From Desulfuromonadales bacterium (GTDB lineage: Bacteria; Desulfobacterota; Desulfuromonadia; Desulfuromonadales; JAGXHI01), in the NCBI GenBank assembly GCA_024636295.1, contig JAGXHI010000068.1, positions 25,828 through 89,827 on the forward strand: 64,000 nucleotides of DNA, read 5' to 3'. The stretch's first letter is position 1; each line of letters opens with the position of its first letter. Made by a program: the position numbers and the translations under genes. A model generated the notes under the pieces. It had not been told where the DNA came from, ran no database searches, and was given only the letters and a program-made list of their open reading frames with translations. Below are positions 35,054 to 44,597 of the stretch, piece after piece.

Positions 35054-35650
35054 TCAGGCGAAGAGGCGGATCGCCCCGAGGCGTTCCAGAACCTCCACCA
35101 CTTCGCACAGAGGGAGCCCCACCACGTTGGTATAGCTCCCCTCGATGCGTCGCACCATAAAGGCGCCGATCCCCTGAATGGCGTAGGCGCCCGCCTTGTC
35201 GCGGGGTTCTCCGGTGGCAATATACCCTGCGATTTCCGGGTCTGTCAACTTTCTGAATCGGACGATCGTGGAAACCATGTCGGAAACAGTGGTCCCGGTG
35301 CATCGGTCGTGAACCGCATAACCGGAGAGGACGCGATGATTCCGGCCGGAGAGGGATCGCAGCATCTCCGCAGCTTCCGTGTCATTTGCCGGTTTGCCCA
35401 GGATAGTCCCGTCCCTCAGCACGATGGTGTCGCTGCCGATGAACCAGCGGCCCGGAACCTCCGGGCGGGAGGCCACTTCGAGGGCTTTGTCACGGCTGAG
35501 TCGCAGAACGTGCTCCTCGGGGCTCTCACCCGGCAGAACCTCTTCTTTCGCACGACTCGGCGTCACCGAAAAGGCGATTCCAAGTCCAGTCAGAAGCTCG
35601 CGGCGACGGGGGGAGGCGGAGGCGAGAACGATTGCCGGTTCATTTTTCAT
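35054..35650 (-). CDS. maf: Maf-family nucleotide pyrophosphatase
   Basis: A 198-aa house-cleaning enzyme hydrolysing non-canonical or dTTP/UTP-type nucleoside triphosphates. The signatures are [39 protein letters not shown] and [21 protein letters not shown]. The start at 35650 (MKNEPA) has a perfect AGGAGG site. An in-frame upstream extension lies inside trmFO. The ATG overlaps the trmFO stop (ATGA), indicating coupling. Confidence 0.95.
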   Translation of the reverse strand: MKNEPAIVLASASPRRRELLTGLGIAFSVTPSRAKEEVLPGESPEEHVLRLSRDKALEVASRPEVPGRWFIGSDTIVLRDGTILGKPANDTEAAEMLRSLSGRNHRVLSGYAVHDRCTGTTVSDMVSTIVRFRKLTDPEIAGYIATGEPRDKAGAYAIQGIGAFMVRRIEGSYTNVVGLPLCEVVEVLERLGAIRLFA

Positions 35651-36975
35651 GCTGTTCCTCCTGAGCGCATCTGTTCCTGCCATTTCTGGATTTCGCCCAG
35701 GGCTCGCTCGGCCAGGGCGAGACGCCGCTCGGATTTCCTGCGCCGGCCTTCCAGCGAAGGGAACAATCCGTAATTGATGTTCATGGGCTGAAATCCCTCG
35801 GGATTCGCCTCGGAGACATGGGACAGCAGCGCCCCCAGTGCGGTGGCGGCTGGAGGAAGAACGATCGGTTCCTCTTTTAATTGACGGGCCGCGAAAACTC
35901 CCGCCATGAAACCCGCAGCCGCTGATTCCACATAGCCTTCGACTCCCGTGATCTGGCCTGCGAAAAAAAATCTCGGATCCTTCCTGAAACGCAGCGAGCG
36001 CTCCAGGCAGACGGGGCCGTTCAGGAAGGTATTGCGGTGCATGCTTCCCATGCGAGCGAAACGGGCGTTTTCAAGGCCCGGTATAGTGCGGAAGATGCGT
36101 CGCTGCTCCGGCCAGGTCAGCTTGGTCTGAAATCCCACCAGGTTGTAGAGGGTGGCATGCGTGTCGTCCTGCCGCAGCTGCACCACGGCAAAGGGCTCGC
36201 ATCCGTTGTGGGGATCGGGAAGGCCCACGGGTTTCATGGGACCGAAGGCGAGGGTCATCTCCCCCCGCCGCGCCATTTCCTCGATCGGCATGCATCCTTC
36301 GAAATGTATTATTTTCTCGAATTCTCGCCCCTGAACTTTTTCCGCGGCTCTCAGGTCTTCGATAAACGCATGATATTCATCACGGGAAAGAGGGCAATTG
36401 ACGTAATCGTCGCCCCCCTTGCCATAGCGGGAGGCCTTCCAGGCTTTGGAGAAGTCGATGGAGTCGGCATATACGATGGGTGCGATGGAATCATAGAAGT
36501 AGAGGTGTTCCGCGCCGGTGAGCCGGGCGATATCACCGGAAAGAGCATCGGAGGTCAGGGGGCCGGAGGCGACAATGAGGGCGCCCTCCTCGGGAAGAGA
36601 GGTCACCTCTTCGCGCAGAAGTTCAATGCGGGGATGGGAGACGATTCTCTCGGTGATGAATTCGGAGAAGGATTCCCGGTCCACCGCCAGCGCGCCCCCC
36701 GCGGGAACGGCTGTGGCGTCGGCGGCGCTCATGAACAACGCTCCGCAACGCCGCAGTTCTTCCTTGAGCAGACCCACCGCATTGTTCATTCCGGCGCCTC
36801 GCAGGCTGTTGGAACAGACCAGCTCCGAGAGTTTTTCCGAGTGATGGGCCGGAGAGAAGCGCCGCGGCTTCATTTCGTAAAGGCGCACCCGGATCCCTGC
36901 TTCGGCGGCCTGCCAGGCCGCCTCGCAGCCGGCGATGCCGGCCCCGATCACGGTGAGTTGAAGTGAAGGGTTCAT
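35647..36975 (-). CDS. trmFO: Methylenetetrahydrofolate-tRNA-(uracil54-C5)-methyltransferase TrmFO
   Basis: A 442-aa FAD enzyme that makes m5U54 in the tRNA T-loop with methylene-THF as carbon donor. The N-terminal FAD fold reads [19 protein letters not shown]. The block [26 protein letters not shown] is diagnostic. [49 protein letters not shown] (partly quoted) and the C-terminal [10 protein letters not shown] agree. Length is standard. It follows topA by ~86 bp and leads into maf. Confidence 0.97.
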   Translation of the reverse strand: MNPSLQLTVIGAGIAGCEAAWQAAEAGIRVRLYEMKPRRFSPAHHSEKLSELVCSNSLRGAGMNNAVGLLKEELRRCGALFMSAADATAVPAGGALAVDRESFSEFITERIVSHPRIELLREEVTSLPEEGALIVASGPLTSDALSGDIARLTGAEHLYFYDSIAPIVYADSIDFSKAWKASRYGKGGDDYVNCPLSRDEYHAFIEDLRAAEKVQGREFEKIIHFEGCMPIEEMARRGEMTLAFGPMKPVGLPDPHNGCEPFAVVQLRQDDTHATLYNLVGFQTKLTWPEQRRIFRTIPGLENARFARMGSMHRNTFLNGPVCLERSLRFRKDPRFFFAGQITGVEGYVESAAAGFMAGVFAARQLKEEPIVLPPAATALGALLSHVSEANPEGFQPMNINYGLFPSLEGRRRKSERRLALAERALGEIQKWQEQMRSGGTA

Positions 36976-37013
36976 GTTGTTCCTGTTCCTGTCAATCCTC
37001 GGTATAAACGCCG

Positions 37014-37042
37014 ACGGCCGGGCGTTCGGGCCCGGCCGTTTT
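37014..37042. terminator. Strong hairpin between topA and trmFO
   Basis: ACGGCCGGGC pairs perfectly with GCCCGGCCGT and is followed on the plus strand by TTTT. On the minus strand, the direction of the genes, there is no good T-run, so it may only attenuate topA-trmFO read-through. Confidence 0.45.
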
Positions 37043-37061
37043 CAGCGAATGAAAAGCGATC

Positions 37062-39452
37062 CTATTTTTTTGCGCTTTTTCCGGAAGGCGCCTTTTCAGA
37101 AGCGGTCTTTTTCTTGGAAGCCGTCTTTTTTCCGGAAGCGGTTTTCTTCGAAGAGGGGCCCTTGGCCGATGCCTCTTTGGGTGCTTTCTCCGGGGGCGCA
37201 ATGACCTCGTTCCAGTCACAGCCCTCCCGAGGGCATTTTCGAACCGTACCGAACCTTTTGGTCGTCTTCTCCACCACCAGGGGGAATGAGCATTTGGGGC
37301 AGGGTTCGGGAATCGGCAGGTCCCAGAGAGCGTATTTGCATTTGGGATAACGGTTGCAGGAGTAGAAGATTTTGCCGTAGCGGCTCTTCTTCTCCATGAG
37401 CTCCCCTTCCTTGCATTCAGGACAGGCTATCCCGAGGGACTTCGGTTTTACCAGGGGTTGTATGTTGCGGCACTCCGGGTACGCAGAGCAGGCCAGGAAC
37501 TTGCCGTACCGGCCTTCCTTGATGAGCATGGGCGCTCCGCACTTGTCGCATTTCTCCTCGGAGAGGACAGGCTCTTCCCTTTCTTCCGAAGAGAGCGGCT
37601 CGGTATGCCGGCACTCGGGGAATCCCGAGCAGGCAAGAAATTTGCCGGCGCGGCCGAGTTTCACCACCAGCGGTTTTTCACATTTTGGGCAGGTGCGGTC
37701 GGTTTTCTCCGTGGTGACATCCTCTTTCGTCACCTCCTGTTCCTTCTGGCGAAGCAGGCTTATGAAAGCTTCCCAGAAATCCCGAAGAACAGGCTGCCAG
37801 CTCTGCTCACCCCGGGAGATGGCATCGAGATTTTCCTCCATCTTCGCGGTGAAGTCGTAATCGACGTACCGCTCGAAATGCCCCGTAAGCAGATCGCTGA
37901 CCACCATCCCGACATCCTCGGGATAGAAGGTCCGCTTTTCCAGTTGCACGTACTTGCGCATCACCAATGTGTTGATAATGGACGCATAGGTGGAGGGGCG
38001 GCCGATGCCATATTCCTCCAGGGTCTTGACCAGGCTTGCCTCCGTAAAACGGGGGGGCGGCTGAGTGAAATGCTGTTCAGGATCCAGCTTTTCGCAGGGG
38101 AGTTTTTGCCCTTCATCGAGAGGAGGAAGCATTCCTTCCGCTTTTTCTTCGGCGTCGTCGGTTCCCTCGATGTAGAGCTTCATGAAACCGGGGAAGCGGA
38201 TCACCTGACCGGTAGCGCGAAACAGAAAGCGCTCTCCGGCGGAGATATCCACCGATGTGGCATCCAGTATGGCCTGCGCCATCTGGGAGGCTACGGTCCG
38301 CGTCCAGATAAGGCGGTACAGACGGTGCTGATCGGAGGTGAGGTGCGGCTTCACCTGCTCCGGAGTATATCCGATGGTCGTGGGACGGATCGCCTCATGG
38401 GCTTCTTGGGCGTTTTTGGATTTGGTCTTGTACACCCGGGGTTTGGAAAGAGCGTATTCTTTTCCGTAGAGGCGGGTGATGACCTCGCGCGCATCGGTCA
38501 GGGCCGTTTCCGACAGAGTGACCGAGTCGGTCCGCATATAGGTGATCAGGCCTTCGAGCCCTTGGCCGACATCCACACCCTCATAGAGCTTCTGGGCGAC
38601 GCTCATGGTTTTTCGGGCAGCAAAGCCGAGTTTCCGGCTTGCTTCCTGCTGTAGGGTGCTGGTGGTGAAAGGAGGCGCCGGATTGCGCTTTTTCTCGCTC
38701 CGCGTCAGTTGGGTAACGACGAAATTCTCCCGGGAGATCTCTTCGACCAGCTTTTGAGCCTGCTCGCCGTCACCGATGGCAAATTTGTCCAGCTTCCGGC
38801 CATCCACCGCAAAAAGCCGGGCGGTGAATTCTTTTTTTCCTTCCGCTCCGAGCAGAGCCTCCAGGGTCCAGTATTCGCGGGGGACGAAGATCTGGATCTC
38901 CTTCTCCCGCTCGCAAATCAGCCGCAGAGCCACCGACTGAACCCGCCCGGCGGAGAGGCCGTAGCGAATTTTTTTCCACAGGAAAGGCGAGAGGTTGAAT
39001 CCGACCAGGTAATCGAGAATGGCCCTGGCCTGCTGGGCATCCACGAGATTGCGCGAAATGCGCCCCGGATTCTCCACGGCGTTGCGCACCGCATTACGAG
39101 TGATCTCGTGAAAGGTCACCCTCTTGACGAGGGGGAATTCACCATCCTCTGAAATGCCGAGGGCCTCCAGAAGGTGCCATGCGATCGCCTCTCCTTCCCG
39201 GTCCGGGTCGGTTGCGAGGATCAGTTCATCACTCTTGCTGACTTCCTTTTTGAGATTTTCAATGTGTTTGCGACTTTCAGGCAGGATGTGGTACCTGGGT
39301 TCAAAATCATGGGCGATGTCCACGGACCCCTGTTTGCTGGGCAATGCCCGCACATGGCCGTAGGATGCCATGACCTTGAAGTCCTTTCCCAGGAACTTTT
39401 CGATCGTTTTGGCCTTGGCCGGAGATTCCACAATCACAAGAGACTTTGGCAT
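37062..39452 (-). CDS. topA: DNA topoisomerase I
   Basis: A 796-aa type IA topoisomerase that relaxes negative supercoils. The TOPRIM domain begins SLVIVESPAKAKTIEKFLG and includes ATDPDREGEAIAWHL. The active-site Tyr lies in LITYMRTDSVTLSE, and the gate domain with YGIGRPSTYASII follows. Four C4 zinc ribbons occur at the C-terminus (CPKCEKPL..., CDKCGAPM..., CPECKEG..., CPKCSFPL...). A very basic ~40-residue tail of Lys/Ser/Ala repeats probably aids DNA binding. The ATG has only a weak ribosome site. It is the first gene of the topA-trmFO-maf group. Confidence 0.97.
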   Translation of the reverse strand: MPKSLVIVESPAKAKTIEKFLGKDFKVMASYGHVRALPSKQGSVDIAHDFEPRYHILPESRKHIENLKKEVSKSDELILATDPDREGEAIAWHLLEALGISEDGEFPLVKRVTFHEITRNAVRNAVENPGRISRNLVDAQQARAILDYLVGFNLSPFLWKKIRYGLSAGRVQSVALRLICEREKEIQIFVPREYWTLEALLGAEGKKEFTARLFAVDGRKLDKFAIGDGEQAQKLVEEISRENFVVTQLTRSEKKRNPAPPFTTSTLQQEASRKLGFAARKTMSVAQKLYEGVDVGQGLEGLITYMRTDSVTLSETALTDAREVITRLYGKEYALSKPRVYKTKSKNAQEAHEAIRPTTIGYTPEQVKPHLTSDQHRLYRLIWTRTVASQMAQAILDATSVDISAGERFLFRATGQVIRFPGFMKLYIEGTDDAEEKAEGMLPPLDEGQKLPCEKLDPEQHFTQPPPRFTEASLVKTLEEYGIGRPSTYASIINTLVMRKYVQLEKRTFYPEDVGMVVSDLLTGHFERYVDYDFTAKMEENLDAISRGEQSWQPVLRDFWEAFISLLRQKEQEVTKEDVTTEKTDRTCPKCEKPLVVKLGRAGKFLACSGFPECRHTEPLSSEEREEPVLSEEKCDKCGAPMLIKEGRYGKFLACSAYPECRNIQPLVKPKSLGIACPECKEGELMEKKSRYGKIFYSCNRYPKCKYALWDLPIPEPCPKCSFPLVVEKTTKRFGTVRKCPREGCDWNEVIAPPEKAPKEASAKGPSSKKTASGKKTASKKKTASEKAPSGKSAKK

Positions 39453-39509
39453 ATCGTATCCGGTTCTTTTCAGATGTTTAGCCGATCCCTGATTCCGGGC
39501 CCGAAAATC

Positions 39510-39536
39510 AAAAAGGCTGCAGGATCTCCCGCAGCC
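39510..39536 (-). terminator. Terminator after the smg-like gene
   Basis: On the minus strand GGCTGC...GCAGCC forms a hairpin followed by TTTTT, 11 bp past the stop. It separates dprA-smg from topA. Confidence 0.8.
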
Positions 39537-39546
39537 CCGTTTCGGA

Positions 39547-40026
39547 TCAGTGATACAGACGCGACCAGTCGTCCTCGAAAATACAGTTGATCTCCCGGTG
39601 CCAGTCCCGCTGTGAACTGGAAAAAAGGGTCAGCGCGGTGATTGTCTTGATATCCTTCAATGAAAGGTCCTCTTCTTCCATCTGGAGGGCCTTGTCGATG
39701 ATTTCCTCCTGAAGATCGTCATCCAGAATGCCCATGCCGCGAAGCCGGACCAGGAAGCCTTGTGCCTCAGGGGAGAGGCAGTGGCTTTCTTCTACCGTGA
39801 AGATCCGGTTGGTGGGCAGCTGCAGGCCGTCATGGGATGCCTTGCGCAGGTGGAGGGAGATGTTTTCCATCCAGTTGAAGGCGGCATCGATTTCGTCCGA
39901 ATCGAATCCTTCGTCCAGCAGTTCCTGTACGATGTCCTCGTTGGAAATCGGCTCATGGTCATCCATGATGTACTGAGCGATGAGACTCACGATCGCCAGA
40001 ACTCTTTCCCGCAGAAATCCCGTCAT
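39547..40026 (-). CDS. smg: Smg-like protein (DUF494)
   Basis: A 159-aa DUF494 protein beginning MTGFLRERVLAIVSLIAQYIMDD. It then has the acidic EPISNEDIVQELLDEGFDSDEIDAAFNW segment typical of the family and a helical C-terminus. Function is unknown. In proteobacteria the gene regularly accompanies dprA and topA, as it does here (15 bp after dprA, before topA), so a link to DNA uptake or topology has been suggested but not shown. Length is normal. Confidence 0.88.
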   Translation of the reverse strand: MTGFLRERVLAIVSLIAQYIMDDHEPISNEDIVQELLDEGFDSDEIDAAFNWMENISLHLRKASHDGLQLPTNRIFTVEESHCLSPEAQGFLVRLRGMGILDDDLQEEIIDKALQMEEEDLSLKDIKTITALTLFSSSQRDWHREINCIFEDDWSRLYH

Positions 40027-40041
40027 GAAATCCTTCCGTGT

Positions 40042-41136
40042 TCAGCGCCGGAGAGCGCGAACAAAACGCATCCCGGGAAGCTGTTCGATTCCTCCCTGAA
40101 GTTCCAGGTGCAGTAAAATATCGAAAACCTCCATAGGTGTCAAGCCGCATTTCCGAACTATTTCATCTGCTGCAAGAGGTTCCCTGCCGAGAAATTCATA
40201 AATGCGGTGGGCATCTCCTGAAAGACGGGAGGCGAAAGCGCTTTCGGCCTCCCGCGATTCCACGGAGGGAATCCCGGGCCAGAGCACCTCCAGGATGTCG
40301 CGCGATTCCGTAACCACGTGAGCCCCGTCTTTCAACAGTTGATTTACGCCCCGGCTTCCGGAAGCATGAACCGGCCCGGGGACCGCAAAAACCTCGCGTC
40401 CGTGTTCCAGGGCGAATTCGGCCGTAATAAGGGATCCGCTCTCTTCGGCGGCTTCCACCACCAGGACGCCGCGGGAGAGTCCGCTGATGATGCGGTTTCG
40501 GCCCGGGAAATGGCCGGGCAATGGCGGAGTCCCCGGCGGATATTCGGAGAGGACGGCGCCCTTCTCCAGAATATGGTTAAGGAGGTGTGCGTTTTCGCGT
40601 GGATAAACGCGGTCAATGCCGCACCCGAAAATTCCCACTGTCACCCCTCCGCCCTCCAGAGCGCCGCTATGGGCGGCTGTATCGATGCCCCGGGCAAGCC
40701 CGGAGACGATGGTGATGCCTCGCGACGCGAGTTCGGTGCAGATCTCGAAGGCCAGCTCCCGGCCCGGATCGGAAGCGCGCCGGGCGCCGACCACTGCCAG
40801 AGTCTTATCTTGGGACAGCTTCCCCCGAACATAAAGAAGGGCGGGAGGATCATGGATGGTCTTCAGCAGGGAAGGATAGGAGGAGTCGCTGAGGGGGATG
40901 ATGCTAACCTGCAGTTTTTCCAGGTCGCACAGGGCCTTTTCCACCCGCGGGTGCGGCGTCGCCGGGAGGGCATGGGCCACATCGGGGCGGATTGCCGCTT
41001 TGCCGATCCAGGCCTCCGGTCCCGCTTTCAGGATGTCTTGGGCGGATCCGAACACGTCCATCAATCGGATCAGTGCTGTTCGGCCCAGCCCCGGCGTCAG
41101 ATGCAGGCGCAGCCAGCTTTTTTCTTCCGCGGTCAT
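40042..41136 (-). CDS. dprA: DNA processing protein DprA
   Basis: A 364-aa protein that loads RecA on incoming single-stranded DNA during transformation. It has a helix-hairpin-helix-like N-terminus (LHLTPGLGRTALIRLMDVFGS) and the Rossmann-like DprA domain with VVGARRASDPGRELAFEI, SGLARGIDTAAHSGALE and SEYPPGTPPLPGHFPGRNRIISGLS. A winged-helix-like end follows (DEIVRKCGLTPMEVFDILLHLE). GGGAGGGGG precedes the ATG. It is co-transcribed with smg. The protein itself does not prove natural competence, since it is near-universal. Confidence 0.96.
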   Translation of the reverse strand: MTAEEKSWLRLHLTPGLGRTALIRLMDVFGSAQDILKAGPEAWIGKAAIRPDVAHALPATPHPRVEKALCDLEKLQVSIIPLSDSSYPSLLKTIHDPPALLYVRGKLSQDKTLAVVGARRASDPGRELAFEICTELASRGITIVSGLARGIDTAAHSGALEGGGVTVGIFGCGIDRVYPRENAHLLNHILEKGAVLSEYPPGTPPLPGHFPGRNRIISGLSRGVLVVEAAEESGSLITAEFALEHGREVFAVPGPVHASGSRGVNQLLKDGAHVVTESRDILEVLWPGIPSVESREAESAFASRLSGDAHRIYEFLGREPLAADEIVRKCGLTPMEVFDILLHLELQGGIEQLPGMRFVRALRR

Positions 41137-41261
41137 TTTCCCCCTCCCATGGAAAAAAGGATAGCTCCTTTAATTCTGCTTCAGATCCTGGTTAAATGTA
41201 ATTTTCCATTCACCTCAATTGAAAATGAAAAACATCTCGCGTCCGTTCACTGGCGCTTGCT

Positions 41262-41326
41262 CAAAACGCCAGGGACGGCAGAGAGGACTCCTCGCCGCCA
41301 TCCTCTGAGTTTTTGCGACTGCATTA
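41262..41326. repeat. Dispersed repeat family B, partial copy
   Basis: CCATCCTCTGAGTTTTTGCG and the following GACTGCATTAA match the end of the copy at 51343-51500. It abuts the stop codon of the LysM gene. Confidence 0.6.
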
Positions 41327-42337
41327 ATCCTTGAACGTGGAAATCCGGTCGCCCCGGTAAATGGGGCCCACCGACTTCAGTAGCAGGGCGGAGGCGGTGT
41401 GGGGGCGGGTTTCCAGAACAACAGCGTGTCCCAGCAGAACATCCGGAAGCTTGAGGTCAGGGTTTTCGGCCTGTTCGGTGGCTTTTCGCGGCCGGGAGAC
41501 GTAAAGAAGATTTCCCGGCTCAAGTCGGTCCTCGGATCCGAGGTCCACGAAAATGACATCGTACTGCCCGAGAACAATCCTGTCGCGCGGGGCGGCAACC
41601 AGATATCCGGAGAGGTTTCGTTCCGACTTCTTCATGGAGACTTCCAGAAGGGGAGGACGATGGTCGAAGATCCGGGCGCCTCTGTGAATTTCACGATTTG
41701 ATCTGACGATCACTCCGGTCGCCACCTCCGCGCTGATTCCGGTGATCCGGACCGAGCCGAGATCGACGATGCGATGGCCGATGGCTTCTCCGGTCACCGG
41801 ATGTTCCACCAGGCCGTCGATTTCGAAAAGGGTGAAGAGATCGCCGGGCCGGACGTCGGAAAGATTTTTCATCTCAAGAAAAACGGTTTCGCCCTCGCCG
41901 ATCATGATGCGGTTGTCCACCGTATCCACCAGGGTGCCTGCATATTCCAGTTCACCTTCGGTGATGAAGCCCTCCGGTCCGCCCAGGGTCTTGACCATAA
42001 CCTCTTCACGGGGCAGGGCGGTTTCGGCGGGAGCTCCAGGGATGAACGGCTTCGCCTCTTCCCTCTCCTGCGGTTTTCCGGGGAGAATTTCGATGCGGCC
42101 GTCGTAAATGGCGATTTTCTGCCCGGGATAGATGAAGTGGGGGTTGGGGATGTCCGGGTTATGGGACCAGAGATTGGGCCAGTAAAAAGGATCTTTGAGG
42201 AACCTCTCCGAAACGCCCCAGAGGGTGTCTCCCTTTTTGATGATGTAGGTAAATCTTTCGTTCACCTGCCGGGCGTCCGCCGCCGGAGAAAGAACCAGCA
42301 GCAGAGCCAAAATGAGCATTGCACCAGATAATTTCAT
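41324..42337 (-). CDS. Secreted LysM-domain protein
   Basis: A 337-aa protein with a signal peptide (MKLSGAMLILALLLVLSPAADA) and one LysM domain (~28-80, FTYIIKKGDTLWGVSERFL...NPHFIYPGQKIAIYDG). The long C-terminal region (~120-337) is of beta character and lacks a recognised enzyme domain. LysM binds peptidoglycan, so a cell-wall or envelope role is inferred. The start at 42337 precedes a good signal peptide and has GGGGG upstream; a longer in-frame version would hide the signal. It sits alone upstream of dprA, separated by a repeat. Confidence 0.85.
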   Translation of the reverse strand: MKLSGAMLILALLLVLSPAADARQVNERFTYIIKKGDTLWGVSERFLKDPFYWPNLWSHNPDIPNPHFIYPGQKIAIYDGRIEILPGKPQEREEAKPFIPGAPAETALPREEVMVKTLGGPEGFITEGELEYAGTLVDTVDNRIMIGEGETVFLEMKNLSDVRPGDLFTLFEIDGLVEHPVTGEAIGHRIVDLGSVRITGISAEVATGVIVRSNREIHRGARIFDHRPPLLEVSMKKSERNLSGYLVAAPRDRIVLGQYDVIFVDLGSEDRLEPGNLLYVSRPRKATEQAENPDLKLPDVLLGHAVVLETRPHTASALLLKSVGPIYRGDRISTFKD

Positions 42338-42349
42338 GACATTCCCCCA

Positions 42350-42480
42350 GGAGGTTGATGAAAAACGTCCATCTGCGGCGTTGCCCTCATCCCTCCACAA
42401 CGACATACCTTCCAGGTACGCCTTATCAGCAGGGTCTCAGGCGCCTCGCATCTGCACACATGTGATCAGCCTGAAAAATC
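42350..42480. repeat. Intergenic repeat with internal palindromes (family C)
   Basis: The ~130 bp between the TPR lipoprotein and the LysM gene begin TTGATGAAAAACGTC and end GATCAGCCTGAAAAATCG. The centre has TACCT/AGGTA symmetry. The layout resembles repeats I associate with Geobacter-type genomes. No second full copy is in this window. Confidence 0.4.
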
Positions 42481-42508
42481 GAGCTCTGTAATACCATGCT
42501 CGTGAAAT

Positions 42509-43198
42509 TCAATTGGCCTGCAGGGATTTTTGGGCGGCGGCGCTGTCCGGATATTTTCGGCGGAGAAGTTCGAGAGCCTCTTCTGCGTCTGCGTCCCGAT
42601 TCAGTTCCTGCAATGCCGAAGCTATTTTGAACAGGGCCTCCGGAGTCTTGCTTCCCTGCGGGTAGTTTTCCGCCACTTTCCGGAATTCCTCGACAGCGCG
42701 GCTGAACTGCTCCTGTGCGTAGTAGCATTCTCCGAGCCAATATTGTGCGTTGTCCGCGTAATAATTCCCCGGATAAAATTCCATGAAGGCTTCAAATCCC
42801 AAAATAGCCTGCTGATAGCGCCCCGAGGCGTAATCCGCAAACGCTTTAAGGTAGATCTCCGTCGGTGATCCCGGCGCGGCGGAGTCCTTGGGAGGAAGAG
42901 CCTTCGTTTCGGGAACATTCGCGGCTTTTTCCCCATATCCTGTGACCTTTTGCGCCACCATCCGCTCTCGCAACTCCGCAATGGACAACTCCTGCTCGCG
43001 GACGAGGGCGCGGACCTCCTGGATTTTTTCCCGGGTAGCATTCAACTGGAGAGCGAGGTCCTGCTGCTCATTTCGTATTTGCGCCATTTCCGCCTGAAGC
43101 GGCAGGATATTTTCTCCTTGCGGGGGGGGGACAACTGCACAGCCGGTCATCACCAGCGCCAGAAATAACGTGCCGCAGACTCTCGGGAGGGATCGCAT
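42509..43198 (-). CDS. YbgF/CpoB-like TPR lipoprotein
   Basis: A 229-aa protein with a lipobox (VMTGC, Cys near 20), a coiled-coil N-terminal half (~35-90, LQAEMAQIRNEQQDLALQL...) and C-terminal tetratricopeptide repeats (~115-229). The repeat blocks include YLKAFADYASGRYQQAILGF, NAQYWLGECYYAQEQFSRAV and PEALFKIASALQELN. This order is that of CpoB/YbgF of the Tol-Pal system, which coordinates envelope constriction, though no tol or pal gene is adjacent. A lipid anchor instead of a cleavable signal is common in deltaproteobacteria. The gene is called by domain order only. Confidence 0.82.
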   Translation of the reverse strand: MRSLPRVCGTLFLALVMTGCAVVPPPQGENILPLQAEMAQIRNEQQDLALQLNATREKIQEVRALVREQELSIAELRERMVAQKVTGYGEKAANVPETKALPPKDSAAPGSPTEIYLKAFADYASGRYQQAILGFEAFMEFYPGNYYADNAQYWLGECYYAQEQFSRAVEEFRKVAENYPQGSKTPEALFKIASALQELNRDADAEEALELLRRKYPDSAAAQKSLQAN

Positions 43199-43383
43199 CG
43201 GTTACACTCCGGTTCGGATTGAGGTCCAGATATATCTTTCAGCAAATCAGCTCAAAATTATAGACTTTTAAAAACCATGTCAAGCAGAAGTCCCCGCAAA
43301 GGGCGGGAAGCAAGGTGGGGGCCATCCAGGAGATGACCACGATCGATCAATTGTGCTATTCTCTCCAGAATCCGGAGGCATTA

Positions 43384-44592
43384 ATGAATCGACCCGAATT
43401 GCTGGTTCCCGCCGGGAACCTGGAAAAACTTGAAACCGCCATTCATTTCGGCGCCGACGCCATTTACATCGGCGGAAAGCAATTCGGGCTCCGCGCCCAT
43501 GCCGGCAATTTCGATCTGGAGGAGCTCCGAGCGGCCCGGGAGCTCACCCGGGAGAGGCAAAAGGATCTGTACCTGACCCTGAACGCCTACCTGCGCCCTT
43601 CTGAAACGGAGGGACTGGAGGGTTATCTTGAGGAATTGCGCCCCCTGGAGATGGATGCCTATATCGTCTCCGATCCGGGCGTTCTCGCGGCGGTGCGTCG
43701 GGTCGATCCGCATCGGGTGATCCATCTTTCCACCCAGGCCAACACCACCAGCCCCGGCGCGGTACGCTTCTGGCAGGAAGCCGGCGTGAGGCGGGTCAAT
43801 CTGGCACGTGAGCTGAATCTGGAAGAAATAAGGCACATTCGCTCGGAATCCGACGCCGAACTGGAGGTCTTCGTTCACGGCGCCATGTGCGTCGCCTACT
43901 CGGGAAGGTGCCTGCTTTCCGCCGCGCTCACCGGGCGCAGCGCCAACCGGGGTTCCTGCGCTCATCCCTGCCGATGGAAGTATCATCTGATGGAGGAGAC
44001 CCGCCCGGGGGAATTTTTTCCGGTGGCGGAAGACCAAAAGGGAGCCTACCTCTTAAACAGCCGGGATCTCTGCCTTGTTGGATTTCTTCCGGATCTGGTA
44101 AAGGCAGGGGTGAACAGCCTGAAGATCGAGGGACGGATGAAAAGCCGCTACTATATCGCCGCCGTAACACGGGTCTATCGCACTGCCCTTGACCACTACC
44201 TGGAGGACCCGGCACACTATCGCTTCGATCCCTTCTGGCAGGAGGAGCTGGAAAAGGTGAGCCATCGTCCCTATGACCAGGGGTTTCTTTTCTCAGGAGA
44301 CGACTCCCGGATTCACGATGCCGATTCCCACTATCGGCGAAGCCATGACTATGTGGGGGATGTTCTGAAAACAGAGCCGGATGGCGGGACGGTACGGGTT
44401 CGCAACCGTTTTTTCCCTGGTGAGATGCTGGAGGCGATCGGCCCCGGGATGCGGCAATCGTTTTTTCGAGTGGAAGGGCTTCGCTCCGAAGAGGGAGAGC
44501 GTCCGCCTGCGGCCCAGCCCAATGCGGTGGTGCGGATGAGCTTGCCATCCGGAGTCGGCGACGGGGATCTGCTGCGGCGCAAGAGGAACTGA
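43384..44592 (+). CDS. Peptidase U32 family protein, TrhP/YegQ-like
   Basis: A 402-aa U32 protein. Signatures are ELLVPAGNLEKLETAIHFGADAIYIGG (barrel start), EVFVHGAMCVAYSGRCLLSAALTGRSANRGSCAHPCRWKY (the cysteine-rich U32 motif) and SLKIEGRMKSRYYIA. The relatives TrhP/YegQ are needed for prephenate-dependent hydroxylation of uridine 34 in tRNA, and others act in ubiquinone synthesis; proteolysis is doubtful. ATG 43384 is preferred (GGAGG site 5 nt upstream). It stands alone, convergent with the phosphatase gene. Confidence 0.88.
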   Translation: MNRPELLVPAGNLEKLETAIHFGADAIYIGGKQFGLRAHAGNFDLEELRAARELTRERQKDLYLTLNAYLRPSETEGLEGYLEELRPLEMDAYIVSDPGVLAAVRRVDPHRVIHLSTQANTTSPGAVRFWQEAGVRRVNLARELNLEEIRHIRSESDAELEVFVHGAMCVAYSGRCLLSAALTGRSANRGSCAHPCRWKYHLMEETRPGEFFPVAEDQKGAYLLNSRDLCLVGFLPDLVKAGVNSLKIEGRMKSRYYIAAVTRVYRTALDHYLEDPAHYRFDPFWQEELEKVSHRPYDQGFLFSGDDSRIHDADSHYRRSHDYVGDVLKTEPDGGTVRVRNRFFPGEMLEAIGPGMRQSFFRVEGLRSEEGERPPAAQPNAVVRMSLPSGVGDGDLLRRKRN

Positions 44593-44597
44593 GCCGC